64,000 nucleotides of DNA from Bacillus sp. Bos-x628 (GCF_040500475.1 NZ_CP159358.1:3100001-3164000); one strand, 5' to 3'. Numbered from the stretch's first letter, positions 28,152 to 37,496 are shown. Numbers and translations: made by a program. The notes: generated by a model from the letters alone, not told the origin.

Positions 28152-29591
28152 AGAACGAGCTTCATGTACTTTGAGTTGTTTTCCTTTAATGGTTGTTTGC
28201 CGCATTTCTCTCAGCACAAGATGTCCTTTACCATTTAAGATGTCCACATACGTTTTCGTTTCCTCAATTGTAATGATGCCAATGTCATCAACTTTAACGC
28301 CTTCAATTTTGGCAATGGTGCCAACGAAATCGATGGCTCGAAGTTTCTTTTTCTTTCCTCCGTTAAAATAAAGTTTCATTATATCTTGTTCAATCATAGC
28401 CTGTTTATTTTTTTTATGAAGAGGCGTTTCAATTTTCTCCTTAAAGATGGTTACATGCTGCTCAGCCTCTTCTTTTGTTGGATAGGGCTGAGTCATAAAG
28501 TCAATGTCTGCATCTTTTTCTAATTCGTGAATGAGCGGCTGTGCTGTTTTTGTCATAAAAGCAATCGTTTTCCCGTTTTTACCCGCTCTGCCAGTTCTTC
28601 CGGTTCTATGGATATACCGTTCTTTTTCATACGGGAGATCATAGTGAATCACGTGTGTCATATCGCTCACATCAATTCCTCTAGCCGCAATATCCGTTGC
28701 GACAAGGTAACGGAATTCGCCGTTTTTGAATTTTTCCATGACGGCAAAGCGGTCTTCTTGTCTCATACCTCCATGAATTTTGTCACATGGGATATTCCAA
28801 TCATCCAGCTTCGTTGTGAGTTCATTCACTCGTTCTTGTGTATTGCAGAAAATAATACAGCTATCTGGATTTTCAATCACGATGCTTCGTTGAAGAAGCG
28901 AAAACTTTTCGTCTTCGTCTGTTTCAATGAGGGTATGTGTGATCTGCTGTACAGATGTTTTCTCAGGCACGATATCAATCACTTTTGGCGACTGTAAAAA
29001 TTGCTCGCTCAGTTCCTTCATCTTATCAGACATCGTCGCTGAAAATAACATCGACATGCGCTTTGGCGGAAGGTGCTGAATGATGGCGGACACTTGATCA
29101 ATAAACCCCATATTCAGCATTTCATCTGCTTCATCCAAAACGAAAAATTTGAGTTTTTCTAATGAAAGGGTGCCTTTTTCGAGATGATCCAAGATTCGCC
29201 CAGGGGTTCCGCAAACCATATGATTTTTTTGCGCAAGCTCTAATTTTTGTGCTTTAAAAGAGGACTTTCCATAAACTGCGGCTACTTTAATTCGTTTAAA
29301 TCGTCCGAGGCTTGTGAGATCTTGCTTGACTTGCATGGCCAGTTCACGTGTTGGAACAAGGATGAGGGCTTGAGGTTTATTTTCATACCAATCCGCCATT
29401 TCACAGATTGGTAGACCATATGCAACTGTCTTTCCGCTTCCTGTCTGGGATTTGACGATGAGGTCTTGCTTTGAGAAAGCTACCGATAACGTTTCATGCT
29501 GAACCGGTGTAGGGGCATGGAAGTTAAGCGCTTCTAACGCTTGTTTCAATTCATGACTTAATTTATATTGATTAAAATGTTGGAATGGCAT
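28149..29591 (-). CDS. dbpA: DEAD-box RNA helicase DbpA (YxiN-type)
   Basis: ATP-dependent RNA helicase of 480 residues acting in 50S subunit assembly. Motifs appear in order: Q motif (APTPVQ), SQTGSGKT (48-55), PTRELA, TPGR, DEAD (153-156), [13 protein letters not shown] and HRTGRTGR. The C-terminal domain of about 75 residues ([22 protein letters not shown]) is the DbpA RNA-binding RRM that recognises 23S rRNA hairpin 92. ATG 29591 has AAAGGAGAACACA just upstream; a start at 29627 would lack one. It stands alone between two terminators. Confidence 0.92.
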   Translation of the reverse strand: MPFQHFNQYKLSHELKQALEALNFHAPTPVQHETLSVAFSKQDLIVKSQTGSGKTVAYGLPICEMADWYENKPQALILVPTRELAMQVKQDLTSLGRFKRIKVAAVYGKSSFKAQKLELAQKNHMVCGTPGRILDHLEKGTLSLEKLKFFVLDEADEMLNMGFIDQVSAIIQHLPPKRMSMLFSATMSDKMKELSEQFLQSPKVIDIVPEKTSVQQITHTLIETDEDEKFSLLQRSIVIENPDSCIIFCNTQERVNELTTKLDDWNIPCDKIHGGMRQEDRFAVMEKFKNGEFRYLVATDIAARGIDVSDMTHVIHYDLPYEKERYIHRTGRTGRAGKNGKTIAFMTKTAQPLIHELEKDADIDFMTQPYPTKEEAEQHVTIFKEKIETPLHKKNKQAMIEQDIMKLYFNGGKKKKLRAIDFVGTIAKIEGVKVDDIGIITIEETKTYVDILNGKGHLVLREMRQTTIKGKQLKVHEARS

Positions 29592-29605
29592 TGTGTTCTC
29601 CTTTT

Positions 29606-29622
29606 CGTAAGCAAGGCTTACG
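29606..29622 (-). promoter_or_regulatory. Leader hairpin of dbpA
   Basis: CGTAAGC-AAG-GCTTACG, a perfect seven-base stem with a three-base loop, ends a few bases before the dbpA ribosome-binding site. It may influence translation or mRNA stability. Confidence 0.4.
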
Positions 29623-29678
29623 TTCATACTGGTGATATCATATCACATCTTTTCAAAGACACCACATGGTGAAAAGAA

Positions 29679-29706
29679 AGAAAAGCTCCGTATAGGAGCT
29701 TTTCCT
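29679..29706 (-). terminator. Intrinsic terminator of nadK2
   Basis: AAAAGCTCC pairs with GGAGCTTTT around GTATA, with T-rich minus-strand sequence after it. Confidence 0.85.
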
Positions 29707-30510
29707 TTAAAGAAATCTGCGTTTTACTTTTTCCCAGTATGAGTTGTCCTTTAATTTGACGGTTTTCATCACTTTGCCTGAAAGACCAATGTCTATTTGT
29801 TTCACGTGTTTTGTGCCCAGTGCCTCATTATCAAGTCCAATAATCGGATGGTCGTTTCCATCTTGAACGACTTTCAGCGTTAGCTTGCGGTCACTGCTTA
29901 AAATGAATGGTGAGCCAAGTGTGCGATACGAGTTATTATTTAATGAAGCAAGCTCTGTCACTTGCATACAAGGGAGCATCGGATCTACAACGGCGCCGCT
30001 CACGGATTTATTATAGGCAGTTGAGCCGGTCGGTGTTGAGATAATCATGCCGTCCCCTCTAAACGTCTCAAAGTGAAAATCATCAATAAATACATCAATG
30101 ACAAAAGTTTTGATGATGCTAGAGCGGATTGACAGCTCATTTAAACAATGGAACTGGTTTGTGCTGTCAACGCTTACATCAATGATTGGATATTTTCGCA
30201 CTTCAATCTGTTCGGTGTTCATGGCATCCATCATCTTATCAAAATGCTCTAATGAAAAATCGCAGTATAGGTGCGAATTCTCTGTTTTTGATACCCCGAC
30301 GTACAAGCAGTCATCACGGAAATTCGTTTTACGAACTGCTTGAAGAAATGTGCCGTCTCCACCAATTGAAGCAATTATATGGGCATCCTCTGCACGCTTG
30401 ACGACATGAAAGCCTTGTTCTGTAGCGAGTTTCTCCAGAGAAGAAATGTGTTCATCCAATTCATGATCTTTTTTGTAAAAGAAAAATACATTGCGACGAT
30501 TGTCTGTCAT
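29707..30510 (-). CDS. nadK2: NAD kinase 2 (YtdI)
   Basis: Phosphorylates NAD to NADP. The 267-residue protein has the kinase GGDGT motif (IASIGGDGTFLQAV, about residues 45-58), the NE motif (LNELSI), the TPTGSTAYNKSVSGA glycine-rich region and the usual C-terminal beta sandwich. ATG 30510 follows GGGGAGAACGTC; the longer frame upstream is not coding. Its length equals B. subtilis YtdI. It is transcribed divergently from sppA. Confidence 0.93.
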   Translation of the reverse strand: MTDNRRNVFFFYKKDHELDEHISSLEKLATEQGFHVVKRAEDAHIIASIGGDGTFLQAVRKTNFRDDCLYVGVSKTENSHLYCDFSLEHFDKMMDAMNTEQIEVRKYPIIDVSVDSTNQFHCLNELSIRSSIIKTFVIDVFIDDFHFETFRGDGMIISTPTGSTAYNKSVSGAVVDPMLPCMQVTELASLNNNSYRTLGSPFILSSDRKLTLKVVQDGNDHPIIGLDNEALGTKHVKQIDIGLSGKVMKTVKLKDNSYWEKVKRRFL

Positions 30511-30909
30511 TGACGTTCTCCCCTTTGTTGTCAAAATAGATTTCCTATGAAAAGGATTCACATGAGAAAATCCTTTTTCACATTTTACACTTTTTTCATA
30601 TGAAAGTAAAAAGAATCGAAAGTGGCTGACAGAAAATAGAGAAAGAGGAGGTCGACTTATTAGAAATGAGTCAATATACGTGAATAACAATGACAGGATA
30701 GTAAGTATAATTTAGTATTTGTCTCTTTCTTTGAAGGAAAGTTTAGGTGTTTCGTTACGGTGAGTCTCTGTGCTAATGGATGTGTGGAGAAGGATAAAAA
30801 ATCCATTTTCTTATATGTGGATTCTTATCTCAGACGATATAAAGTTGATCGTCATTTATGATAGGTGCTATCATATGTTGAAATGAAATGTAAAAAACAA
30901 CAATTCTTG
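30511..30909. other. Divergent nadK2-sppA region
   Basis: About 400 bases without a recognised gene, AT-rich, holding the nadK2 promoter and upstream sequences of sppA. An AAGGATT/AATCCTT stem lies at about 30553-30580. No operator consensus is recognised. Confidence 0.45.
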
Positions 30910-30937
30910 TGAAACATTTCATGTGAAGACTTGTATG
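30910..30937 (+). promoter_or_regulatory. Sigma-W-like promoter of sppA
   Basis: TGAAAC (30910-30915), 16-base spacer, TGTATG (30932-30937). The sigma-W consensus is TGAAAC-N16-CGTA. B. subtilis sppA-yteJ belongs to the sigma-W envelope-stress regulon. Confidence 0.65.
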
Positions 30938-30970
30938 TATGAAGTGAGTCAAAAAAAGGAGGAAAAAGAA

Positions 30971-31972
30971 ATGAATGCGAAAAGATGGGTAGCCTTAGTC
31001 ATTGCACTTGGTGTATTCGGATTTTCTGTTGTGATTAGTATCACGATGGCCTTGTTCGAAAACTTCAATGACAACAAAATGAGCTATCAATTTGGAGATG
31101 AAATCGAAGAAAAGGTATTAGAGGATGGCAGTGGCTCAAGTAAAATTGCAGTTCTTGAGATTAATGGAACAATTCAAGATAATGGCGGTGCTTCCAGCTT
31201 GTTAGGCGGAGAAACTTATGATCACCGTACGTTCTTAAAAGAACTAGACAAAGCAAAAGATGATGATACTGTCAAAGGTGTGTTGTTGCGTGTGAACTCG
31301 CCTGGAGGCGGTGTTTATGAAAGTGCCGAAATACATAAAAAATTAGAAGAAGTGAAAAAAGCGAAAAAGCCGGTCTACGTATCAATGGGGTCAATGGCAG
31401 CTTCGGGCGGATATTATGTATCTACACCAGCAAATAAAATTTTCGCTTCACCTGAAACATTAACAGGCTCTCTTGGCGTCATTATGCAGAGTCTTAATTA
31501 TTCAAAACTAGCGGATAATTTAGGCATTAAATATGAAACCATCAAGAGCGGAAAGTATAAAGACATTATGTCTCCAAATCGCGATATGACGAAAGATGAG
31601 CGCAATATCATGCAAAGCATGGTTGACAATTCATATGAAGGGTTTGTGAAAGTCATCGCTGATGGTCGTGGTATGTCCAAGCAAGACGTCAAAAAAATTG
31701 CCGATGGCCGTGTATATGATGGAACACAGGCAAAGGCTAATGGATTAGTTGATGAGCTTGGGTACTATGAAGATGCACTGAAAGCAATGAAGAAAAATGA
31801 AAAAGGCTTAAAAGATGCTGAAGTAATTAGCTATTCTCAAAGCTTTGGTTGGAACTCTCTTTTCTCTATGGGTGCAAGCAAGCTCTTTAAAAGTGAAATT
31901 GATTTTCTGAACTTGAAAGAAACACTGGCTGGCTCAAACGGGTCTAAACCAATGTATCTCTATTCAAAATAA
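30971..31972 (+). CDS. sppA: Signal peptide peptidase SppA
   Basis: Membrane-anchored serine protease that degrades released signal peptides and, in B. subtilis, contributes to lantibiotic resistance. The 333 residues contain one N-terminal transmembrane anchor (about 6-26) and a ClpP-like peptidase domain. The Ser-Lys dyad is Ser145 (MAASGGYY) and Lys197 (SGKYKDIM). ATG 30971 is chosen because AAAGGAGGAAAAAGAA precedes it. It is followed after 14 bases by yteJ, forming an operon behind a sigma-W-like promoter. Confidence 0.94.
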   Translation: MNAKRWVALVIALGVFGFSVVISITMALFENFNDNKMSYQFGDEIEEKVLEDGSGSSKIAVLEINGTIQDNGGASSLLGGETYDHRTFLKELDKAKDDDTVKGVLLRVNSPGGGVYESAEIHKKLEEVKKAKKPVYVSMGSMAASGGYYVSTPANKIFASPETLTGSLGVIMQSLNYSKLADNLGIKYETIKSGKYKDIMSPNRDMTKDERNIMQSMVDNSYEGFVKVIADGRGMSKQDVKKIADGRVYDGTQAKANGLVDELGYYEDALKAMKKNEKGLKDAEVISYSQSFGWNSLFSMGASKLFKSEIDFLNLKETLAGSNGSKPMYLYSK

Positions 31973-31986
31973 AGGAGGGAACATAG

Positions 31987-32511
31987 ATGGATTCCACATT
32001 CGATGAAGTAAGCGGAAGTCGTGGACCAGTGGAAGAGGCGAACTCGGACTTATTCAAACACTCTTCTATTGAGGCACAGGCATATGCGGGTTTTTGGATC
32101 AGGTTCTGGGCATTTATCCTTGATTGGCTCGTTATCTGGAGTGTCAATCATTTGACGGTTTCTCCACTCTTTAGTTTGTTTGGCTGGTCTAAAGGAGGAG
32201 GTTGGTTTTCACCGTACTCGGTCATAACCACAATCGTCTTCCTGCTTTATTTCGCTATCATGACGAAAATCTTTCATCAAACACTCGGCAAAATGGTGTT
32301 TGGCATCAAAGTCGTCTCACTTCAGCCGGAGAAGCAGCTCACGTGGGATGTGATTTTCTTTAGGGAAATCGTTGGACGCTATATTAACACGATCGCTGTT
32401 CTGTATGCTGTCGTTGCTTTTTCATCCAAAAAACAAGGTGTTCATGATTATTTTGCTGACACTGTTGTTGTCCATGAACATCTTTATGAAAAAAAAGAAT
32501 CAAACGTGTAA
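31987..32511 (+). CDS. yteJ: RDD-family membrane protein YteJ
   Basis: A 174-residue integral membrane protein with the RDD domain (YAGFWIRFWAFILDWLVIW, residues about 35-53, and the later GKMVFGIKVV). It has three or four transmembrane helices and an acidic, soluble N-terminus of about 30 residues. It is co-transcribed with sppA. In B. subtilis YteJ and SppA act together in resistance to antimicrobial peptides. AAAGGAGGGAACATAG precedes the ATG; a terminator follows. Confidence 0.9.
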   Translation: MDSTFDEVSGSRGPVEEANSDLFKHSSIEAQAYAGFWIRFWAFILDWLVIWSVNHLTVSPLFSLFGWSKGGGWFSPYSVITTIVFLLYFAIMTKIFHQTLGKMVFGIKVVSLQPEKQLTWDVIFFREIVGRYINTIAVLYAVVAFSSKKQGVHDYFADTVVVHEHLYEKKESNV

Positions 32512-32515
32512 TCTG

Positions 32516-32549
32516 AAGAGCTTGACCGATTGCGGTCAAGCTCTTTTTT
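32516..32549 (+). terminator. Intrinsic terminator of sppA-yteJ
   Basis: AAGAGCTTGACCG pairs with CGGTCAAGCTCTT, followed by TTTTG. Confidence 0.92.
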
Positions 32550-32625
32550 GATGTCTGGGTATAAAATCCAGATTTATAGCCATAATCGTAGAGAAAGCAT
32601 CATTTGTTATGAAGGAAGTGATACA

Positions 32626-33318
32626 GTGCTTTATGTATTATGGATCGCAGCTATTTGTCTTCTGGTGATCTTATTGATCCTCATGAAAGTAACCATTTCG
32701 CTTGAATATTCACATGCAAATGACAATGATCATTTTGCGCTTAAGATCATCACTTTATATGGAATAGTCAGGTTGAAAAAAGAGATTCCGATGGTAAGAG
32801 TGAATATGGAAGATCAAACGATTGATATTCGTGAAAAGAATATGGCCAAGTCCGAAACGCCTAGTCAAAAAGATGAATCCGAACACAAAAAAGTTGGAAA
32901 ACGTGATATGAAGCAAGTCCTTCATCAAATGGAGCGCATCACAAAAGAGATTGTGGATTTAAATCAAATCATGCGTCAATTCTTTATACATATGAAAATT
33001 GTGTCACTTCACTGGACTACATGGATCGGCTTTCATGATGCCGCTTTAACAGGCGTGGCAGCCGGCGGCGTGTGGTCTGTCAAAGGAGCACTGCTTGCTT
33101 TTCTTCAAGAGCATCTCACGTTCAAACATAAACCGGTGTATGAAGTGATCCCAGCCTTTCAGCACAATGTGTCAAAGACGCACTTTACATGTATAGCTTA
33201 TTTTCGTATTGGACATGCTATGGTTGCAGCCATTCGATTACTTGCCCATTGGTTAAAAGGAAGAAAGGCGAGAAAAAATGCCTCTCTTCAAGCAACGAAG
33301 AATGAATCATCTGTTTAA
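32626..33318 (+). CDS. ytfI: DUF2953 sporulation-associated protein YtfI
   Basis: A 230-residue protein with one N-terminal transmembrane segment (VLWIAAICLLVILLILMKVTISLEY). A Lys/Glu-rich middle follows, then a conserved DUF2953 region (KIVSLHWTTWIGFHDAALTGVAAGGVWSVKGALLAFL) that may re-enter the membrane. The start GTG 32626 follows AAGGAAGTGATACA. It is 14 bases upstream of ytfJ; the pair is forespore-expressed in B. subtilis. A GTATA-N17-CATAATC element at 32568-32596 is a poor match to sigma-F/G promoters. Biochemical function is unknown. Confidence 0.82.
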   Translation: MLYVLWIAAICLLVILLILMKVTISLEYSHANDNDHFALKIITLYGIVRLKKEIPMVRVNMEDQTIDIREKNMAKSETPSQKDESEHKKVGKRDMKQVLHQMERITKEIVDLNQIMRQFFIHMKIVSLHWTTWIGFHDAALTGVAAGGVWSVKGALLAFLQEHLTFKHKPVYEVIPAFQHNVSKTHFTCIAYFRIGHAMVAAIRLLAHWLKGRKARKNASLQATKNESSV

Positions 33319-33332
33319 GGAGGAACCCGAAA

Positions 33333-33785
33333 ATGGCAGATCACCCAATCCAGGGTCTCATGAAGACTGCGATGGAAAACTTAAAAGAAATGATAGATGT
33401 GAATACGATCATTGGTGATCCAGTCGAAACACCTGATGGCAGTGTGATTCTCACAGTGTCAAAGGTCGGCTTTGGATTTGCAGCTGGCGGAAGTGAATTT
33501 AATGGAAACCAAAAGAAAGAAAAACGTTCTGATGAACAAGAACGAAAAGAACCGAGACTACCATTTGGCGGCGGAAGCGGTGGAGGGGTATCCATTACGC
33601 CCATTGCCTTCTTAATTGTGGGAACAAACGGAGTTCGAATGCTTCATTTGGATGAACACACACATCTGCTTGACAAGATATTGGATTCTGCTCCTCAAGC
33701 AATTGAACGTCTTCAACATATGTTTAAGCGAGATGAACGGGAGCATCGTCACAAAGAACGAAAACTAGATGATATAGACCTCTAA
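33333..33785 (+). CDS. ytfJ: GerW-family sporulation protein YtfJ
   Basis: A 150-residue soluble protein of the YtfJ/GerW family. It starts MADHPIQGLMKTAMENLKEMIDVNTIIGDPV, followed by VILTVSKVGFGFAAGGSEF, a Lys/Glu-rich linker, a Gly-rich stretch (FGGGSGGGVSITP) and FLIVGTNGVRMLHLD. Family members are made in the forespore and are linked to spore germination. AGGAGGAACCCG precedes the ATG; it is the second gene of ytfI-ytfJ and is followed by a terminator. Confidence 0.92.
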   Translation: MADHPIQGLMKTAMENLKEMIDVNTIIGDPVETPDGSVILTVSKVGFGFAAGGSEFNGNQKKEKRSDEQERKEPRLPFGGGSGGGVSITPIAFLIVGTNGVRMLHLDEHTHLLDKILDSAPQAIERLQHMFKRDEREHRHKERKLDDIDL

Positions 33786-33817
33786 AGTTAACTGCTGTGC
33801 AGTTAACTTTTTTTTCA
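33784..33817 (+). terminator. Intrinsic terminator of ytfI-ytfJ
   Basis: AAGTTAACTG pairs with CAGTTAACTT, followed by eight T. Confidence 0.9.
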
Positions 33818-33834
33818 GAATGGACGATTATGCT

Positions 33835-33863
33835 TTGCAGTTTTTTGCTTTCTCTACTATGAT
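33835..33863 (+). promoter_or_regulatory. Sigma-A promoter of tpx
   Basis: TTGCAG (33835-33840), 17-base spacer, TATGAT (33858-33863), 32 bases before the start codon. Confidence 0.75.
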
Positions 33864-33895
33864 AGAACCATACATTCAATAAGGGAGGAATTGTT

Positions 33896-34396
33896 TTGGC
33901 ATCGATCACATTTAAAGGGAGTCCTGTGACGCTTGTAGGAAATGAAGTGAAAGTTGGCGAAAAGGCCCCTGATTTCACAGTATTAACGAATTCACTCGGA
34001 GAAGTATCGCTTTCTGATTTAGCTGGAAAAGTGACGATCATCTCAGTGATTCCTTCTATTGATACAGGTGTGTGTGACGCACAAACAAGACGGTTCAATG
34101 AAGAGGCAGCCGATTTAGGTCCGGTCAATATTTACACGATAAGTGCAGATCTTCCCTTTGCACAAGCTCGTTGGTGCGGAGCAAACGGCATTGAAAATGT
34201 GGAAACATTATCTGACCACAGAGACATGTCTTTTGGGGAAGCGTTTGGTGTATATATGAAAGAATTACGTTTATTGGCGCGTGCCGTTTTCGTATTAGAC
34301 CCTAACGGTAAAGTGGTCTACACAGAATATGTGAGCGAAGCAACGAATCATCCAAATTATGAAAAAGCAATTGAAGCTGCGAAATCACTGTTATAA
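33896..34396 (+). CDS. tpx: Thiol peroxidase Tpx
   Basis: Thioredoxin-dependent atypical 2-Cys peroxiredoxin, 166 residues, reducing hydrogen peroxide and alkyl hydroperoxides in the cytoplasm. The peroxidatic Cys is in [10 protein letters not shown] (about residue 60) and the resolving Cys in ARWCGANG (about 94). It begins with TTG, seven bases after GGGAGG. It is monocistronic between its own promoter and a terminator, matching B. subtilis ytgI/tpx. Confidence 0.96.
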   Translation: MASITFKGSPVTLVGNEVKVGEKAPDFTVLTNSLGEVSLSDLAGKVTIISVIPSIDTGVCDAQTRRFNEEAADLGPVNIYTISADLPFAQARWCGANGIENVETLSDHRDMSFGEAFGVYMKELRLLARAVFVLDPNGKVVYTEYVSEATNHPNYEKAIEAAKSLL

Positions 34397-34403
34397 TGGC
34401 AGC

Positions 34404-34445
34404 ATTGAAAAGAGCTCCGGCTTCATACTGGGGCTCTTTTCAATG
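34404..34445 (+). terminator. Intrinsic terminator of tpx
   Basis: ATTGAAAAGAGC pairs with GCTCTTTTCAAT, a perfect 12-base stem; the T-run lies within its 3' arm. Confidence 0.75.
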
Positions 34446-34484
34446 AAAGAATATAGCTTTTAACAAAGCGAGGAGAGAGAAGCA

Positions 34485-35459
34485 TTGCAGAAAGATCAAG
34501 TAAGTACTATTTTTGAGCTGCTCGATACAGCGTCTATTCGATTGAAAAAGGAACATCACATCTCTTACATTGAAGCATTGGCAGAAGCTGGGGAGGCCTT
34601 TTTTCAGGCAAATGATCAGAACGGTTTACTAAAGGATTTAATAGAGAAAGCAGACTTTGCTTCTTATGACCATGAGCAAATTCGTAAAGCGTTTCAGCTC
34701 GCCGTACTAAAAGGACAAAAAGATATTTCACATCCAAATCGTCAAATGACGCCAGATACGATTGGTTTGTTTGTTAGCTATTTGGTCAATAAATTCTTAG
34801 AAGGACAAAAAGAGCTTGTTGTTTTTGATCCTGCAGCAGGGACAGGGAACTTACTGCTTGCGGTTTTAAACAATGTCACGGCAGAAACAAAAAGAGGTTT
34901 TGCCTCTGAAATTGATGACGTGCTCATTAAAATTGCTTGGGCGCAGGCCAATTTGGAAGAGAAAGAAGTAGAACTTTTCCACCAAGACAGCCTTGAGCCG
35001 CTTCTCATGTCACCAGCAGATGTCACAGTGTGCAGTCTTCCAGTCGGCTATTACCCGAATGATGAGCGAGCAGCGGACTATGAACTAAAGGCGAAAGAAG
35101 GGCATTCCTTTGCTCATTATTTATTCATTGAACAAAGCCTTCGCTATACGAAAGATGGCGGCTTCTTGTTCTTCATCATTCCGAACGATTTGTTTGAAGG
35201 AAAAGAAAGTGCGCAATTAAAGAATTTTATCAAAGAAACAGCATATATGAACGCTTTAATTCAACTGCCAGTATCCATGTTTAAAGACAAAAAGCATGCC
35301 AAAAGCTTATTTGTGATGCAAAAGAAAAAAGAGGGCCTGGCAGCACCTAAACGGATGTTGTTTGCAAACTTACCATCTTTCTCTCAGAAGGAAGCCATGA
35401 TAGCTGTCATGAGAAAATTAGACCAGTGGTTTATAGAAGAAAAAGAAACGAACGAATAG
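34485..35459 (+). CDS. ytxK: YtxK, class I SAM-dependent methyltransferase-like protein
   Basis: A 324-residue protein with the fold of N6-adenine DNA methyltransferases. Helical residues 1-90 are followed by SAM-binding motif I FDPAAGTGNLL (about 114-124) and an acidic loop (SEIDDVLI). The catalytic motif IV position reads CSLPVGYYP (about 183-191) where active enzymes have NPPY/F. The later IIPNDLFEG and FVMQKKK match type I HsdM C-terminal motifs. The changed motif IV makes DNA methylation doubtful; in B. subtilis the protein has no established substrate. The TTG start follows GGAGAGAGAAGCA. A terminator follows. Confidence 0.88.
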   Translation: MQKDQVSTIFELLDTASIRLKKEHHISYIEALAEAGEAFFQANDQNGLLKDLIEKADFASYDHEQIRKAFQLAVLKGQKDISHPNRQMTPDTIGLFVSYLVNKFLEGQKELVVFDPAAGTGNLLLAVLNNVTAETKRGFASEIDDVLIKIAWAQANLEEKEVELFHQDSLEPLLMSPADVTVCSLPVGYYPNDERAADYELKAKEGHSFAHYLFIEQSLRYTKDGGFLFFIIPNDLFEGKESAQLKNFIKETAYMNALIQLPVSMFKDKKHAKSLFVMQKKKEGLAAPKRMLFANLPSFSQKEAMIAVMRKLDQWFIEEKETNE

Positions 35460-35487
35460 CCAGAGTATGATTCTGGCTATTTTACTT
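35455..35487 (+). terminator. Intrinsic terminator of ytxK
   Basis: AATAGCCAGA pairs with TCTGGCTATT; the stem includes the ytxK stop codon and is followed by TTACTTTTC. Confidence 0.8.
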
Positions 35488-35510
35488 TTCAGAAAATAAC
35501 GACTTATTGA

Positions 35511-35524
35511 TGTAAGCGGTAACA
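35511..35524 (+). promoter_or_regulatory. CcpA cre site upstream of ackA
   Basis: TGTAAGCGGTAACA fits the cre consensus TGWAANCGNTNWCA at every position. In B. subtilis CcpA activates ackA from an upstream cre, so glucose should induce acetate overflow through this site. Confidence 0.85.
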
Positions 35525-35690
35525 GTTAGAAGGTGTACTTGAAAAGCAAAGTTTTCAGTGTTTAAATGAAAAAGTCAGATATTTTTCGGACTTATCGTTA
35601 AACTATAAAAGACCCGTTTCAGCAGGTTGAATATAGCACCGGAAAAAACGTGAAACCTCATATAACCATTGAGTAAAAGGAGCGACAAGA

Positions 35691-36875
35691 ATGTCCAAAA
35701 TTATTGCAATCAACGCAGGAAGCTCATCTCTTAAATTCCAATTGTTCGACATGCCAGAAGAAACCGTTTTAACAAAAGGGCTTGTTGAAAGAATTGGAAT
35801 GGATAACAGCATCTTTACGATTTCTGTAGATGGAGAAAAGAAAACAGAAATCACTGATATTCCAGATCATGCAGTAGCGGTTAAAATGTTGCTTGAAAAA
35901 TTAACGGAATATCACATCATCAAAGACTTTAATGAAATTCAAGGCGTAGGACACCGTGTCGTTCATGGTGGCGAGAAGTTCAGCGACTCTGTTCTATTAA
36001 CGGATGAAGTGATCAATGACATCGAGAAGCTTTCAGAGCTTGCACCGCTTCATAACCCTGCAAACGTTGTAGGAATCAAAGCGTTCAAACAAATTTTGCC
36101 TGATGTACCAGCGGTTGCTGTGTTTGATACAGCCTTCCACCAAACAATGCCAGAGCAATCTTACCTATACAGCCTTCCGTACGATTACTACAAAAAATAC
36201 GGTATTCGTAAATACGGTTTCCACGGGACAAGCCATAAGTTTGTCACAGAGCGTGCAGCAGAGCTATTAGGACGTCCGCTTGAAGAGCTTCGTTTGATTT
36301 CTTGTCACCTTGGCAATGGTGCAAGTATCGCAGCAGTAGAAGGCGGAAAATCTATTGATACTTCTATGGGATTCACACCACTTGCTGGGGTTGCAATGGG
36401 TACACGTTCAGGTAACATTGACCCTGCTCTTATTCCATTTATCATGGAGAAAACAGGACATACAGCCGAAGAAGTCCTGACTACTTTAAACAAGAAGAGC
36501 GGTCTTTTAGGAGTGTCAGGTATTTCAAGTGACCTTCGTGATATTGAAGAAGCAACAAAAGAAGGAAACGACCGTGCAGAAGTCGCACTTGATATCTTTG
36601 CAAGCCGTATTCATAAATACATCGGCTCTTATGCAGCAAGAATGAATGGCGTTGATGCGATTATCTTCACAGCTGGAATCGGTGAAAATAGTTCAGAAGT
36701 AAGAGCACGTGTTCTTCGTGGTCTAGAATTCATGGGCGTATACTGGGACCCTTCTCTTAATAACATAAGAGGCGAAGAAGCATTCATCAGCTACCCGCAC
36801 TCTCCAGTTAAAGTCATTGTTATCCCAACAAACGAAGAAGTCATGATTGCAAGAGATGTTATGCGCTTAGCTTAA
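35691..36875 (+). CDS. ackA: Acetate kinase
   Basis: Converts acetyl phosphate and ADP to acetate and ATP in overflow metabolism. The 394-residue ASKHA-fold enzyme has signature 1 ([16 protein letters not shown], residues 4-19) and signature 2 ([11 protein letters not shown], about 178-188). It also has [11 protein letters not shown] and the C-terminal [15 protein letters not shown] precedes the ATG. It stands alone after a CcpA site and before a terminator. A TATAAA at 35604-35609 is the likely -10. Confidence 0.97.
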   Translation: MSKIIAINAGSSSLKFQLFDMPEETVLTKGLVERIGMDNSIFTISVDGEKKTEITDIPDHAVAVKMLLEKLTEYHIIKDFNEIQGVGHRVVHGGEKFSDSVLLTDEVINDIEKLSELAPLHNPANVVGIKAFKQILPDVPAVAVFDTAFHQTMPEQSYLYSLPYDYYKKYGIRKYGFHGTSHKFVTERAAELLGRPLEELRLISCHLGNGASIAAVEGGKSIDTSMGFTPLAGVAMGTRSGNIDPALIPFIMEKTGHTAEEVLTTLNKKSGLLGVSGISSDLRDIEEATKEGNDRAEVALDIFASRIHKYIGSYAARMNGVDAIIFTAGIGENSSEVRARVLRGLEFMGVYWDPSLNNIRGEEAFISYPHSPVKVIVIPTNEEVMIARDVMRLA

Positions 36876-36882
36876 CGTTTTG

Positions 36883-36914
36883 AGCTCTTTTCCTGATGGA
36901 AAAGAGCTTTTTTA
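36883..36914 (+). terminator. Intrinsic terminator of ackA
   Basis: AGCTCTTTTCC pairs with GGAAAAGAGCT, followed by TTTTT. Confidence 0.9.
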
Positions 36915-36975
36915 TGCTCAAATAGAAGTATGTTATCATGTTGTCCAATAGGGAATGAAAGGGAGCGGTGTAAAG

Positions 36976-37491
36976 ATGAGTGTTGCTGAACATAAACGAG
37001 AGGCAAGAACCACGCTTCGTTGTAAAGTAATTACAGTAAGTGATACTCGGACAAAAGAAACGGATAAAAGCGGCCGTCTCATGATTGATTTGCTCAAAGA
37101 ACAAGGCCATTTGATTCTTGCCTACGATATTGTCAAAGATGACATTCTGGCCATTCAGGATGCAGTGTTAGAAGGAACGAGTGAGGCGTCTATTGATGCT
37201 GTAATATTAAATGGGGGAACAGGCATTGCCACAAGAGATGTAACGATCGAATCAATTACTCCTCTTTTCTCAAAAGAACTGCCGGGCTTTGGTGAAATTT
37301 TTCGCATGCTAAGCTATACAGAAGACATCGGTTCAGCCGCTATTTTATCTAGAGCAACAGCAGGTGTCGTCAATCAAAAAGCCGTCTTTGCCACACCGGG
37401 TTCCACCGGAGCTGTCCGCTTAGCCATGACAAAACTCATCATTCCAGAGCTTCCACATGTTTTGCGAGAACTTCAAAAGGATCAACAATAG
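36976..37491 (+). CDS. moaB: Molybdenum cofactor biosynthesis protein B
   Basis: MoaB/Mog-family protein of 171 residues that binds molybdopterin and assists adenylylation during molybdenum cofactor synthesis. Visible motifs are TVSDTRTKETDKSG, LNGGTGIATRDVTIE and ELPGFGEIFRMLSY. ATG 36976 (MSVAEHK) is preferred over ATG 36955 because AAGGGAG lies about 11 bases upstream and the family starts there. It is away from other moa genes, as in B. subtilis, and followed by a terminator. Confidence 0.93.
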   Translation: MSVAEHKREARTTLRCKVITVSDTRTKETDKSGRLMIDLLKEQGHLILAYDIVKDDILAIQDAVLEGTSEASIDAVILNGGTGIATRDVTIESITPLFSKELPGFGEIFRMLSYTEDIGSAAILSRATAGVVNQKAVFATPGSTGAVRLAMTKLIIPELPHVLRELQKDQQ

Positions 37492-37496
37492 CCCCA

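Noticed and set aside
32568..32596. Sigma-F promoter for ytfIJ
   Set aside because: The -35-like GTATA is acceptable but the -10 does not fit GGnnAnAnTr; kept only as a remark under ytfI.
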